Shown here: positions 15,395 through 22,963 of the stretch, in pieces
How the letters are laid out: each line of letters opens with the position of its first letter
Position numbering within the stretch: the first letter of the stretch is position 1
Source: JBBQZL01 sp038207745
Lineage (GTDB): Bacteria > Actinomycetota > Thermoleophilia > Solirubrobacterales > 70-9
Direction: 5' to 3'
NCBI GenBank assembly: GCA_038207745.1
Contig: JBBQZL010000006.1
Coordinates: forward strand, 1 to 26,992
DNA: 26,992 bases
Translations under genes and position numbers: made by a program
The notes under the pieces: model-generated
Databases searched by the model: none
Told to the model about the DNA's origin: nothing
What the model saw: only the letters and a program-made list of their open reading frames with translations

Positions 15395-15637
15395 TCACCT
15401 GGGTGCGGTCCTCGGGGTCGACCGTGCCTCGAATGGTGCCTCGCCGGGGGTCGTCACCTCCATGACCAGATCGAACATCGAGTCGCCTGCGAGTTTCTTG
15501 CCGCTGTCGGTCCGGCTCTTCACCTCGGCATTCCCCGTCACGCCGGCGGCCATCTTCTTCATGTTGTCGAGGGGGTTATCGCCGACCATGCCTCCATATG
15601 CCTCTTTGACGTGCCTGCGGTTGCCGAAAAGCCCCAT
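15395..15637 (-). CDS. Small protein, paralogue of the upstream gene, apparently frameshifted at its C-terminus
   Basis: The 80-residue product begins MGLFGNRR like the upstream neighbour (MGLFKKAR) and contains MFDLVMEVTTPGEAPFEA, matching WILQLEVTPEGGSAYTV there. After that the frame runs into a Pro/Arg/Thr tail and stops at 15395. In the alternative frame the same DNA encodes GTVDPEDRTQVMIG followed by TAA at 15386-15384, matching RIDPADQNLVAFG near the neighbour's C-terminus. So a deletion of roughly 15-20 codons with a frame change probably removed the domain centre. ATG 15637 has GGAGG 6 bases upstream. Function unknown; no signal peptide. Confidence 0.65.
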   Translation of the reverse strand: MGLFGNRRHVKEAYGGMVGDNPLDNMKKMAAGVTGNAEVKSRTDSGKKLAGDSMFDLVMEVTTPGEAPFEARSTPRTAPR

Positions 15638-15665
15638 CGTCGACCTCCGTGTCCCTGCGCCGGCG

Positions 15666-16103
15666 CTATCGCCAGGCCTTGTCGCCGAAGGCCACGAGAT
15701 TCTGGTCGGCCGGGTCGATCCGGCACTGCATCGTGATTCCGTCCGCGTATCCGGACGCAGTCGTCCTCGGTACGATCTCGCGCTTCTCGACCGTGTACGC
15801 GGAGCCGCCCTCGGGAGTGACCTCGAGCTGCAGGATCCAGATCGGGTTGCCCGCCACGCTCTCGCCGGTACCGGTGTGGCCGACGATCGTGACGGAACCG
15901 GGATTGCCGACAGTGAGGATTCGATTGCTTTCTTCGGCAGCAGCGTGGATGTCGTCGCGGGCGGCTGTCCCCTGCTTCTTGACCCGCCCCGCGTTGAACA
16001 TGTCCGGCTTGTCCATGCCGGCGTCCTTGGACGCCTGATCCGCCATGCCCTGTGCCTCGCCGATCTCCGACATCTTGCCCCTGGCCTTCTTGAATAATCC
16101 CAT
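15666..16103 (-). CDS. Small protein of unknown function, intact paralogue
   Basis: The 145-residue product begins MGLFKKARGKMSEIGEAQGM, with a charged helical N-terminal half (ASKDAGMDKPDMFNAGRVKKQG, then AARDDIHAAAEESNRIL). The C-terminal half is beta-rich: GNPGSVTIVGHTGTGESVAG, NPIWILQLEVTPEGGSAY, EKREIVPRT and QCRIDPADQNLVAFG. From memory, strand-rich domains ending in a V-DP-D--VA pattern are widespread in actinobacterial small proteins; I know of no assigned activity. The longer open frame up to 16397 is rejected because homology to the neighbour starts at ATG 16103. The paralogue begins 28 bases downstream; the pair looks like a tandem duplication in one transcript. Confidence 0.78.
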   Translation of the reverse strand: MGLFKKARGKMSEIGEAQGMADQASKDAGMDKPDMFNAGRVKKQGTAARDDIHAAAEESNRILTVGNPGSVTIVGHTGTGESVAGNPIWILQLEVTPEGGSAYTVEKREIVPRTTASGYADGITMQCRIDPADQNLVAFGDKAWR

Positions 16104-16214
16104 GGTCACTGCCTCTCTCGATTTCATCGATGGGGTCATCGATCGGCCTGCCCATCCAACCCGCTCGGCTGCGGCGACGCAAGCCGTGCCGGGGCTCTCC
16201 TCGGGTTTGCACGG

Positions 16215-16478
16215 GTGCGACGACCGGAACTCCGGCTGAAGTGCGGACCCAGCCTGCCCGTCAGTTCCGGATACCCGACCAAGATCATCGGAGCTCCCGA
16301 GCTGAGCCCGCGCCTTGCGGCGGCCTATGCGATGAAGACGGGGAAAACTGTCACCCGGGGCTCGAATGCGGCCAAAGAACTTGGCCTGATCCGGCACGAG
16401 AGTGGTGGCTGGGTGCCTGATATCTAACAGCTGATCAGCCTGCCCCCGGAGTTCAGGCAGGACGTTCTCTGGAAATGA
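16215..16478 (+). pseudogene. Short gene remnant with an in-frame TAA
   Basis: This lies in the 398-base gap between 16103 and 16502, which otherwise holds nothing I recognise. From about 16260 the + frame reads protein-like: KIIGAPELSPRLAAAYAMKT, then TVTRGSNAAKELGLI and ESGGWVPDI, then TAA at 16425-16427. The same frame continues QLISLPPEFRQDVLWK to TGA at 16476-16478, which also reads as real protein. It may be the tail of a decayed gene carrying a nonsense change. GTG 16215 is only the first possible start; the true N-terminus is probably lost. I do not recognise the family. Confidence 0.4.
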
Positions 16479-16501
16479 ACGCCAATATGGGGCGTCACCA
16501 C

Positions 16502-17524
16502 CTAGCCACGGTCGCGCCTCAGACCGCCCAGCAGACGTTGAACCGCATCGGGGTCAGGCTGAACGGGCGAGCCGCGACGCTGGACCAGGCCCCAGGTCCC
16601 GAATGCGAGCAGAACTGGTCCGCCGATACCCAGCAGGATGAATGCGAGGGGAGTCTTGATCCCCCCGACCAGCCACTCGAAGTTCATCCCGAAGAAACCG
16701 GTGATGAAGGTGAGCGGGAGAAAGATCGTCGCGATCACGGTGAGGCGATACATCGTCTCGTTGAGTCGTAGATCGATCAACTGCGCCAGCGAACTTGCGG
16801 CGGCGTCGATTGCCCTGACCAGGCGCGAGAGCTGGGCATTGATCCGCTCGAAATACCTCTCGCTATCGGATACCAGGCCCGCGACTCGACCGATCTCCTC
16901 ACTGATCCGCTCGAAGATCCCGCGATGGGGCCCGATCCGGCGACGCATGAATGCAAGCTGGCCGCTGACCGCCCTCAGGGTCGTCATCCGCACCCGGCTG
17001 CTCCTCATCGTCGTTGTCATCACCTCGAGGTCTTCCATCGCCTCTTCGACTGCGCTGAGGGCGTCATATGCGGTCGTCACCATCGCGTCGAGTACCGCGT
17101 AGACGATGTATTGCTCACTGCGACCCCCGGGCAGCTTCACCTTGAGCACCGAGGGGAGGCTCTCGTCCTCCCGGTGGACGGTAAGGATGAATTGACCGTG
17201 GACGCAGACGTGGACGTCGAAGACCGCGATCTCCGGGGCGGGCTGACCAGCAGACCCTGGTGACGTCGATTCGGGTTGGCTGAAGCAGGACAGCTCGAAG
17301 ACGACCTCGTCTCCGTCGGTGTGGAACTTCTGCGACGGTGGGGCACCGGGTGAGAATTCGAGCAGCGGCTCGATCGCGTCGGGGTGGAGGTCAAAGACCT
17401 CTATCAAGACCTCGGGACTGACCTGGTCCGCGTTCATGTCAACCCAGAAGAACGTCTCCTGCTCACGCAGTTCTGCGATCTTCCTGCGGTCTTCAGTACC
17501 GAGGCTCTCGAGGATTACGGTCAT
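16502..17524 (-). CDS. corA: CorA-type divalent-cation transporter
   Basis: The 340-residue product is a CorA-family Mg2+/Co2+ channel or transporter of the inner membrane, a pentamer in known members. The N-terminal two thirds form the cytoplasmic alpha/beta domain (FFWVDMNADQVSPEVL, VCVHGQFILTVHREDE) and long stalk helices (YDALSAVEEAMEDLEVMT, then RHIGPHRG-like region). Near the C-terminus are two membrane helices: the first with TVIATIFLPLTFITGFFGMNF, carrying the diagnostic GMN, the second with PLAFILLGIGGPVLLAFGTW. The usual length is about 310-350. ATG 17524 is chosen; an upstream in-frame start at 17569 would add 15 residues. A basic cytoplasmic tail follows. Confidence 0.93.
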   Translation of the reverse strand: MTVILESLGTEDRRKIAELREQETFFWVDMNADQVSPEVLIEVFDLHPDAIEPLLEFSPGAPPSQKFHTDGDEVVFELSCFSQPESTSPGSAGQPAPEIAVFDVHVCVHGQFILTVHREDESLPSVLKVKLPGGRSEQYIVYAVLDAMVTTAYDALSAVEEAMEDLEVMTTTMRSSRVRMTTLRAVSGQLAFMRRRIGPHRGIFERISEEIGRVAGLVSDSERYFERINAQLSRLVRAIDAAASSLAQLIDLRLNETMYRLTVIATIFLPLTFITGFFGMNFEWLVGGIKTPLAFILLGIGGPVLLAFGTWGLVQRRGSPVQPDPDAVQRLLGGLRRDRG

Positions 17525-17623
17525 CCGGGATACGAGGCTAGTCGGCGCCCCCGACGGCGCCACGGCCACCTCCAGCCGGGGATCCGGCGGCGCCCTTCAG
17601 GGCGTCGCCGGCCCAAGCCCGTC

Positions 17624-18508
17624 CTATCCGCAGTACGCGATCGAGGTGGGCGTTGAATCCGTGAAGCTGAAGACCCTCGCTGTCGCCGATCTGTAGCCGC
17701 CTCGCGACAACTTGGACAGGTAGGTGCCGGCGAGCGGATCGATGTCGGTGAATCCACCGAACGCGAGGCTCTTCCCCTGCGGGCACCTGGCCGTCACACC
17801 GGTCGCCGTACCCCCTCCTGCCGGAGCACTTCTGGTCACCGCGGTGAGCTTCGGCCCCTTCCCGCACAGGGCGATGGCGCTGAGGAAACCGGGGTCGACG
17901 GGCAGTCCGCGTGCGCTGTTGCGCACCAACGTGGCTTCGGGGGAGAGCGCCTTGACAACAACGGACCGCGACGACTTGAGCTTCATCGACTTGAGGATCG
18001 CGTACCGGCCGTCGGAGGCTCCCACCGCCTGGAATCCGCCGATCCGGACACTCGTCCCCGCCGGGCATCTTGCCTGGACGGTGGTGACCAGCACAGTCGT
18101 GTTGGCGACGGTCCCGACTATCCGCTTCAGTTTCGGGGCGGCCTTCTTCTTCGACTTTCTCCTGGGCGGTTTGGCGCAGTAGGCCGTCGCCTTCAGAACA
18201 CCCGGGATGTCCGAGAGGTTCACCGCCTCAGCCCTGACCTTCCTGCTCGACAGCGGGAACATCCCGGTCACCAACACGCCGACATCGTTGTTGGTGGTGG
18301 TGGCGAATCCCGCACTGACCAGCTTTTCGCCCGTGGGACATGTGGCGGTGGCCAAGTTCGGGGTGCCGTCTCCCGCCACAGTGACCGTGGAGGACGTGGG
18401 GCCGACGGACGCGGCGCCAGCAAATGCCGCGCCTGCCACCAGCATCGCGATCGTGACCAGGCCGATTGCCGTCGGCCCAACTCTCGCTCCATCAATACGC
18501 GTCCTCAC
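17624..18508 (-). CDS. Secreted protein with three tandem Cys-framed repeats
   Basis: The 294-residue product starts with a signal peptide (VGPTAIGLVTIAMLVAGAAFAGAAS). Three repeats follow, each opening with a CPxG motif and an aromatic Gly-Gly/Ala-Gly-Phe turn, and closing with AYC/ALC: 57-111 (CPTGEKLVSAGF ... ATAYC), 148-215 (CPAGTSVRIGGF ... AIALC) and 242-293 (CPQGKSLAFGGF ... SIAYC). The two Cys of each repeat are placed for intra-repeat disulfides. A Lys/Arg-rich linker (PPRRKSKKKAAPKLKR) separates repeats 1 and 2. GTG 18508 has GGAG 6 bases upstream and keeps the signal at the N-terminus; the frame itself runs to 18661, into the GNAT gene. Role unknown, probably cell-surface or secreted. 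Confidence 0.8.
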   Translation of the reverse strand: MRTRIDGARVGPTAIGLVTIAMLVAGAAFAGAASVGPTSSTVTVAGDGTPNLATATCPTGEKLVSAGFATTTNNDVGVLVTGMFPLSSRKVRAEAVNLSDIPGVLKATAYCAKPPRRKSKKKAAPKLKRIVGTVANTTVLVTTVQARCPAGTSVRIGGFQAVGASDGRYAILKSMKLKSSRSVVVKALSPEATLVRNSARGLPVDPGFLSAIALCGKGPKLTAVTRSAPAGGGTATGVTARCPQGKSLAFGGFTDIDPLAGTYLSKLSRGGYRSATARVFSFTDSTPTSIAYCG

Positions 18509-18551
18509 TCTGCTCCACTCGCTCGAATGACGGTTCCCTGCCCGGCGGCTT

Positions 18552-19388
18552 TCAATCCAGCGCCCGATCTGCCTCAGGTATACCCGGTTGCAACCGAAAG
18601 GCCCAATCCTCGCCGGCCGCCTCGAACCCGATCCGGTCGTACAGGAGGCGCGGCCAATCATTGGCGACGGCGCTGATGAAGGTGATCTGATCGCCGGCCT
18701 CTTTCGAGGCGGCAGCGGCAGCCTGGGCGACAGCCCGGCCCAGGCCGCGGCCGCGGGCCGCGTCGAGAGCTCCCACAGATTCGACCTGCCCGATGCCGCC
18801 GTCCCTGATCAGCCGGCACGTCGCCGCCGGCCTGCCATCGGCCATCGCGATGAACCACCGGTCCTCCTCGACTGCCGCGCCCAATCGCCGGTCCCACTCG
18901 ATCAGTTCCCCGGCCAGCGGATCCGACCTCCCGCCCGGGGTGTCTTCGCCGCCGGTGATCATCGAGCGCTGTAGATCCTCGACCTCTTCGATCGAAGTTT
19001 CGAATACCTCGACGTCCGGGGTCTTGTCCGGTTCACGCCGGAGCACCATGAAGAGTCCTCGTTGCGCGATCCAGCCGATCTGCTCGAACTCGGGCGCCAG
19101 ACGACGGCCGAAGTCGCAGTCACGAATGTAGGCGGTCCGATGCTTCATTCCGGCCGCGCCGATCGCTGCATCGGTGAGGTCGACGATCTCCCTGGTCGTA
19201 ATACCGGCCCGATCGATCACCACCCTGTTGGCGTCCCAGACGTTTGGGATCGACGGGTTGAGCTGCACCGAGAATCCGTCGTGGACCTCGACGATTTCCG
19301 ACGCCCGGCGTTCCGCCGCGATCACAAATTCGATGCAGCGGTTGAGAACCGCGCGATCAGTGGGCTTGAATTCCTCCTCCGAGGTCAT
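18552..19388 (-). CDS. GNAT family N-acetyltransferase
   Basis: The 278-residue product has a GNAT domain in its C-terminal half. The acetyl-CoA site is ESVGALDAARGRGLGRAVAQAAAAAS (about 205-230), matching the R/Q-x-x-G-x-G/A loop, preceded by DRWFIAMADGRPAATCRLI and followed by ITFISAVANDWPRLLYDRIGFEAAG, whose YxxxGF ending is typical. The N-terminal half (1-130) resembles a degenerate GNAT-like fold with a VVIDRAGITTREIVDLTDAA element, so it may be a two-lobed GNAT. The acceptor substrate is unknown. The start follows the upstream gene's stop by 26 bases; the repeat protein begins 43 bases downstream, so these three genes may share a transcript. Confidence 0.88.
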   Translation of the reverse strand: MTSEEEFKPTDRAVLNRCIEFVIAAERRASEIVEVHDGFSVQLNPSIPNVWDANRVVIDRAGITTREIVDLTDAAIGAAGMKHRTAYIRDCDFGRRLAPEFEQIGWIAQRGLFMVLRREPDKTPDVEVFETSIEEVEDLQRSMITGGEDTPGGRSDPLAGELIEWDRRLGAAVEEDRWFIAMADGRPAATCRLIRDGGIGQVESVGALDAARGRGLGRAVAQAAAAASKEAGDQITFISAVANDWPRLLYDRIGFEAAGEDWAFRLQPGIPEADRALD

Positions 19389-19414
19389 CGGCGGACCCTA
19401 CCGAGGCGCGCGCA

Positions 19415-19936
19415 CTACCGAAGCGGTCTTGCCTGCGCCACACCTTGCGGGTGGCGCAGCCAGAAGCCCTTGGCCGGGCGCCTGTATTCACTCCAACCAG
19501 GTCCGGAGCGATCTCCGTCGGTGATGTAGGAGGTATCCCACCGCAGGCCGGCGATCACTGCGAAGACGTGCACTTTCGAGGCATAGATCCGGACCCAGCT
19601 CCCGGCGCCGTGTTTGCCCCATCTCATGAAGCCCGATGAATCAAGCGGGTGGCCGAGCAGTCCGCCGGCGCGCATCACATAGCTGACCGACCCCGAGCAG
19701 TCGTAGCCGCGGGAGTTCCAGCGAACGTGCCCGCCACCCCACCTATAGGGCCGGTGACGGATGTGGTTGGCGGCCTTGATCATCGTTTTGACCGAACGCG
19801 GCGCGGATTTTGGCGCAACAGCGCGACTTCCGACCATCTTGGCCTGCGGGGGAGAGGCCGGGGCGGGCGAGGCTCCGATGACGGCTGCAGAGATGCAGGT
19901 GCAGGCGAGGACCGAGGCCATCTGACAAATACGCAT
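19415..19936 (-). CDS. Minimal secreted NlpC/P60 (C40)-like protein
   Basis: The 173-residue product has a short signal peptide (MASVLACTCISAAVIGASPAPA) and then a C40-like domain at about 48-173 without any coiled coil. Visible motifs: YRWGGGHVRW, GYDCSGSVSYVM (C80), GGLLGHPLDSSG and VHVFAVIAGLRWDTS (H123), plus GFWLRHPQG at the end. These match the paralogue at 7594-8829 almost segment by segment (GGLLDSPLDSTG; HVYAVIAGLRWDTS; GFISRHPGG). It is predicted to act outside the membrane on peptidoglycan or a related amide. ATG 19936 or ATG 19921 could start it. It is divergent from the beta-oxidation gene. Confidence 0.86.
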   Translation of the reverse strand: MRICQMASVLACTCISAAVIGASPAPASPPQAKMVGSRAVAPKSAPRSVKTMIKAANHIRHRPYRWGGGHVRWNSRGYDCSGSVSYVMRAGGLLGHPLDSSGFMRWGKHGAGSWVRIYASKVHVFAVIAGLRWDTSYITDGDRSGPGWSEYRRPAKGFWLRHPQGVAQARPLR

Positions 19937-19981
19937 TCAAATGCCTATCGGCAGCGATCTCAGAAACCTTTAGCGAATTCC

Positions 19982-19994
19982 GAAAAGAATTTTC
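19982..19994. promoter_or_regulatory. AT-rich palindrome in the divergent promoter region
   Basis: GAAAA-GAA-TTTTC is a 5-bp inverted repeat in the only clearly AT-rich patch nearby, in the 140-base gap between the divergent C40-like and beta-oxidation genes. A TATACC at 20006-20011 could be a -10 element for the + gene, but no matching -35 is visible. It could be an operator; the evidence is weak. Confidence 0.25.
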
Positions 19995-20076
19995 TGATCC
20001 GCACCTATACCCTTGCGACCTCGCCTGCGAACCGCATCGCAGCGCCATATCTCGACTCCGGAGGTTTGATCCAGAC

Positions 20077-22077
20077 ATGTTCGTTTTCAAGGCCGCAGTA
20101 GTCGGCGGCGGCACCATGGGCGGCCAGATCGCCCAGGCGATCGCAGCTGCTGATATCGCCGTCGTCGTCAAGGACATCGACCAGAAGTTCGTCGACCACG
20201 CGCTCGAAGAGGTCCGCAACGTCACCCAGGGCCAGCTCGGTTCGCTGGTCAAGAAGGAGAAACTGACCCAGGAGCAGGCCGATGCCCGCCTCGCAGAGGT
20301 GATGGAGCTGGTCACCGGGACGACGTCCTACGCCGAGTTCGGTGACGTCGACTTCGTGATCGAGGCCGTCCCCGAGAAGATGGAGATCAAGCAGGCGGTG
20401 TTCCGCGAGCTCGACTCGGTCACCCCGGGCCACGCGATCCTGTCATCGAACACCTCTTCGCTCTCGATCTCCGAGATGGCCGAGGCGACGCTTCGTCCCG
20501 ACAAGGTTGTCGGATTCCACTTCTTCTACCCCGCCTCGGTGATGCCGCTGGTTGAGGTCATCGTCGGTGACGAGACCTCTCAGGAGACGATGCAGGCAGC
20601 CTCGAACTTCGCCCAGGCGATCCGCAAGACGCCGATCACATGCGGCGAGGTCCCCGGCTTCGTCGTCAACCGGATCCTCAACTCCGCGGTCGGCGAGATC
20701 TGGCGCGCACAGGAGGAGCGCGGCCTCTCGATGCAGAAGATCGACGAGGGCGTTGGCGCCGCGAATGTCGCCCCGATGGGTCCGTTCATCCTTGCTGACC
20801 TGCTCGGGCTCGACACCGTTTACCACGTTGCCGACTACCTGAACCAGGCTTACGGGGACTCGTTCTACGTCCACCAGGGCATGAAGAAGCTGGTCGGTGA
20901 GGGCAAGCTCGGCGCCAAGACCGGCGGCGAGGGTTTCTACAAGGACGGCGTCGCGCAGTTCCCGGCCGACGGCGAGCCCGATGCCGCGGAGCTGGCTGAC
21001 CTGTTCAGCTGCAAGGCTCTGATCGAGGCGTGTCTGCTGCTCGAGGAGGGTGTCGCATCAGCGCGCGACATCGACGTAGGGATGATGGCCGGAGCCGGGC
21101 TCGACCCGCGGCGCGGCCTCTTCCCGCCGTTCTGGAAGGCCGATCTCGAGGGCGTCGACGTGATGCTCGAGAAGATCGAGAATCTGCACGAGAAGCACGG
21201 CGGGCGGTTTGCGCCCCCGGTCATCCTGAAGCGCCTGGTTGCCCAGGGTCGCCTTGGACTCAAGTCTGGTCAGGGCTTCTACCCATATCCGCAGCCCGAC
21301 GAGGGTGAACAGCCCGAGAAGGTCAAGCTGGAGACCCGCGGCAACGTTGCGATCGCCTGGCTCCTGAATCCGCCGATGAATGCGGTTTCACCCCAGGTGA
21401 TCAAGGACCTCGGCGAGGTCTGGGAGAAGGTCAAGGCCAATGACGAGATCGGCGCGATGGTGATCGCATCGTCGATTCCACTGGTCTTCTCGGCCGGTGC
21501 GGACATCAAGGCGTTCACCCAGATGGATGAGGCCGGCGGTGCCGAGTTGATCCACGGCGGCCACGCGCTGCTCCGGGAACTCGGCCAGAACCGTGTTTCG
21601 ACGATCGCCGCGGTCAATGCACTCGCCTTTGGTGGCGGATGCGAGCTGGCGATGTCCTGTGACGTGCGGATCGCGGCTGACGCCGCGGTCTTCGGCCAGC
21701 CAGAGATCAAGCTCGGGATCATCCCGGGCTTCGGTGGAACCCAGCGCCTGCCCCGCCTCGTCGGTGAGAACAAGGCGTTGGAGATGAACCTGACCGGGGA
21801 GCCGATCTCGGCAATGGAGGCTCTTGACTTTGGGCTCGTCAACCGGGTCGTCCCGGACCACGAGCTCTTCGACACGGCGCTGATCTGGGGTCGCAAGCTC
21901 GCCGGGCAGGCACCACTTGCCGTCGAGCAGATCAAGAAGGTCTCTCACAAGGGCGACCTCGACGATGGCATCGAGGCAGAGAAGGCCGGTTTCGCTGCAG
22001 CCTTTCTGTCCGAGGACGCAAAGGAGGGCATCTCGGCCTTTCTCGGCAAGCGCAGCCCGAAGTGGCAGGGCAGGTAG
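20077..22077 (+). CDS. Fused 3-hydroxyacyl-CoA dehydrogenase/enoyl-CoA hydratase (beta-oxidation)
   Basis: The 666-residue product carries two steps of fatty-acid beta-oxidation. The N-terminal NAD-binding domain has VVGGGTMGGQIAQA, then DFVIEAVPE, SSNTSSLSIS and GFHFFYPASVMPLVEVI (catalytic His and Glu context). Two dehydrogenase C-terminal domains follow, at about 190-295 (GEVPGFVVNRIL) and 305-410 (ending LKSGQGFYPY). A crotonase domain fills about 420-660: SAGADIKAF, GGGCELAMSCD (E) and PEIKLGIIPGFGGTQRL (E), the two catalytic Glu. This order (dehydrogenase first, hydratase last) is opposite to E. coli FadB/FadJ and like Bacillus FadN and an archaeal crotonyl-CoA hydratase fusion. A GGAGG lies 12 bases before ATG 20077. 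A partner thiolase is not in the window. Confidence 0.95.
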   Translation: MFVFKAAVVGGGTMGGQIAQAIAAADIAVVVKDIDQKFVDHALEEVRNVTQGQLGSLVKKEKLTQEQADARLAEVMELVTGTTSYAEFGDVDFVIEAVPEKMEIKQAVFRELDSVTPGHAILSSNTSSLSISEMAEATLRPDKVVGFHFFYPASVMPLVEVIVGDETSQETMQAASNFAQAIRKTPITCGEVPGFVVNRILNSAVGEIWRAQEERGLSMQKIDEGVGAANVAPMGPFILADLLGLDTVYHVADYLNQAYGDSFYVHQGMKKLVGEGKLGAKTGGEGFYKDGVAQFPADGEPDAAELADLFSCKALIEACLLLEEGVASARDIDVGMMAGAGLDPRRGLFPPFWKADLEGVDVMLEKIENLHEKHGGRFAPPVILKRLVAQGRLGLKSGQGFYPYPQPDEGEQPEKVKLETRGNVAIAWLLNPPMNAVSPQVIKDLGEVWEKVKANDEIGAMVIASSIPLVFSAGADIKAFTQMDEAGGAELIHGGHALLRELGQNRVSTIAAVNALAFGGGCELAMSCDVRIAADAAVFGQPEIKLGIIPGFGGTQRLPRLVGENKALEMNLTGEPISAMEALDFGLVNRVVPDHELFDTALIWGRKLAGQAPLAVEQIKKVSHKGDLDDGIEAEKAGFAAAFLSEDAKEGISAFLGKRSPKWQGR

Positions 22078-22138
22078 AAGTTCGAGATCGCGGCAAACCG
22101 GAGCCGCTGCCGGCTTCGCGTGATCTGAGTAAGGATCA

Positions 22139-22180
22139 GCCCCGTGACGCGTGCAGGATTGCGCCGCGGGGCTTCTTCTT
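22139..22180 (+). terminator. Probable intrinsic terminator after the beta-oxidation gene
   Basis: GCCCCG (22139-22144) pairs with CGGGGC (22167-22172), and the 3' arm is followed directly by TTCTTCTT (22173-22180). The loop of 22 bases is long but can pair further. It lies 62 bases after the stop of the dehydrogenase/hydratase gene and just before the sirtuin start, which supports the later start at GTG 22195. Confidence 0.45.
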
Positions 22181-22194
22181 GCGATGATCGACCG

Positions 22195-22959
22195 GTGAAG
22201 ACCGCGGGAGAGCTTGTCGCGACGCAGCTTGCCGAGCTGATTTCGGAGTCCTCGAGCACGGTTGCCCTGACCGGCGCAGGTGTCAGCGTCCCTTCGGGGA
22301 TTCCGGATTTCAGAACGCCCGGCACCGGGCTCTGGTCCGGTGCCGACCCGGCGAAGGTCGCCCATATCGATGCCTTCAAACGTGACCCGGCAACCTTCTG
22401 GAGCTTCTACCGCCCGCGCTTTCAGACGATCGGCGCCAAGTTGCCGAATCCGGCACACCGCTTCCTGGCAGAGCTCGAGGAACGCGGACTCCTCGATGGG
22501 GTGATCACCCAGAACATTGATCGGCTCCACCTTGCCGCGGGCTCCAGGAACCTGATTGAGATCCACGGTTCGATCCAGACCTCGACCTGCCAGTGCTGCG
22601 GGGCCCGGTTCCAGCTCGAGGCAGTCGAGGAGCTGTTCACGGATGAGGGCATCGCCGAGTGCTCACTCTGCTGCGGGCTGGTCAAGCCCGATGTCGTCCT
22701 ATTCGGCGAGATGCTTTCCGACCGGGCGATGCTGGCTGCCCGGCATCTGGCCGAGAACGCCGATCTGATGATCTGCATCGGCTCCTCTCTCGAGGTCTAT
22801 CCGGCGGCCGGGCTGCCCGAACTGACCCTTGCGGCCGGCGGCAAGGTCGTTCTGGTCACGATCGGCCCGACCCCGTTTGACGACGAGGCGGAGCTGAAGC
22901 TGGGCGGCGACGTTGTCGATGAGCTGAAGGCGGTTCGCGCCGCGCTCATGCTTGACTGA
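22195..22959 (+). CDS. Sir2-family NAD-dependent protein deacylase (sirtuin)
   Basis: The 254-residue product is a sirtuin, removing acyl groups from lysines with NAD. Seen: TGAGVSVPSGIPDFR (26-40), TQNIDRLH (105-112), catalytic H124 in EIHGS, two zinc Cys pairs (C132/C135 and C156/C159), CIGSSLEVYPA and the C-terminal Rossmann strands VVLVTIG. A YxxR (Y72, R75 in FYRPRF) sits where class III sirtuins such as CobB and SIRT5 have the acyl-selectivity Tyr/Arg pair, so desuccinylation is possible. GTG 22195 is chosen: the longer frame from 22144 would overlap the terminator hairpin. The HAD gene starts 4 bases after the stop, so the two form an operon. Confidence 0.92.
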   Translation: MKTAGELVATQLAELISESSSTVALTGAGVSVPSGIPDFRTPGTGLWSGADPAKVAHIDAFKRDPATFWSFYRPRFQTIGAKLPNPAHRFLAELEERGLLDGVITQNIDRLHLAAGSRNLIEIHGSIQTSTCQCCGARFQLEAVEELFTDEGIAECSLCCGLVKPDVVLFGEMLSDRAMLAARHLAENADLMICIGSSLEVYPAAGLPELTLAAGGKVVLVTIGPTPFDDEAELKLGGDVVDELKAVRAALMLD

Positions 22960-22963
22960 ATCA

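Noticed and set aside
21388..22566. 392-codon minus frame
   Set aside because: It is antisense to the beta-oxidation fusion and the sirtuin, both firmly identified.
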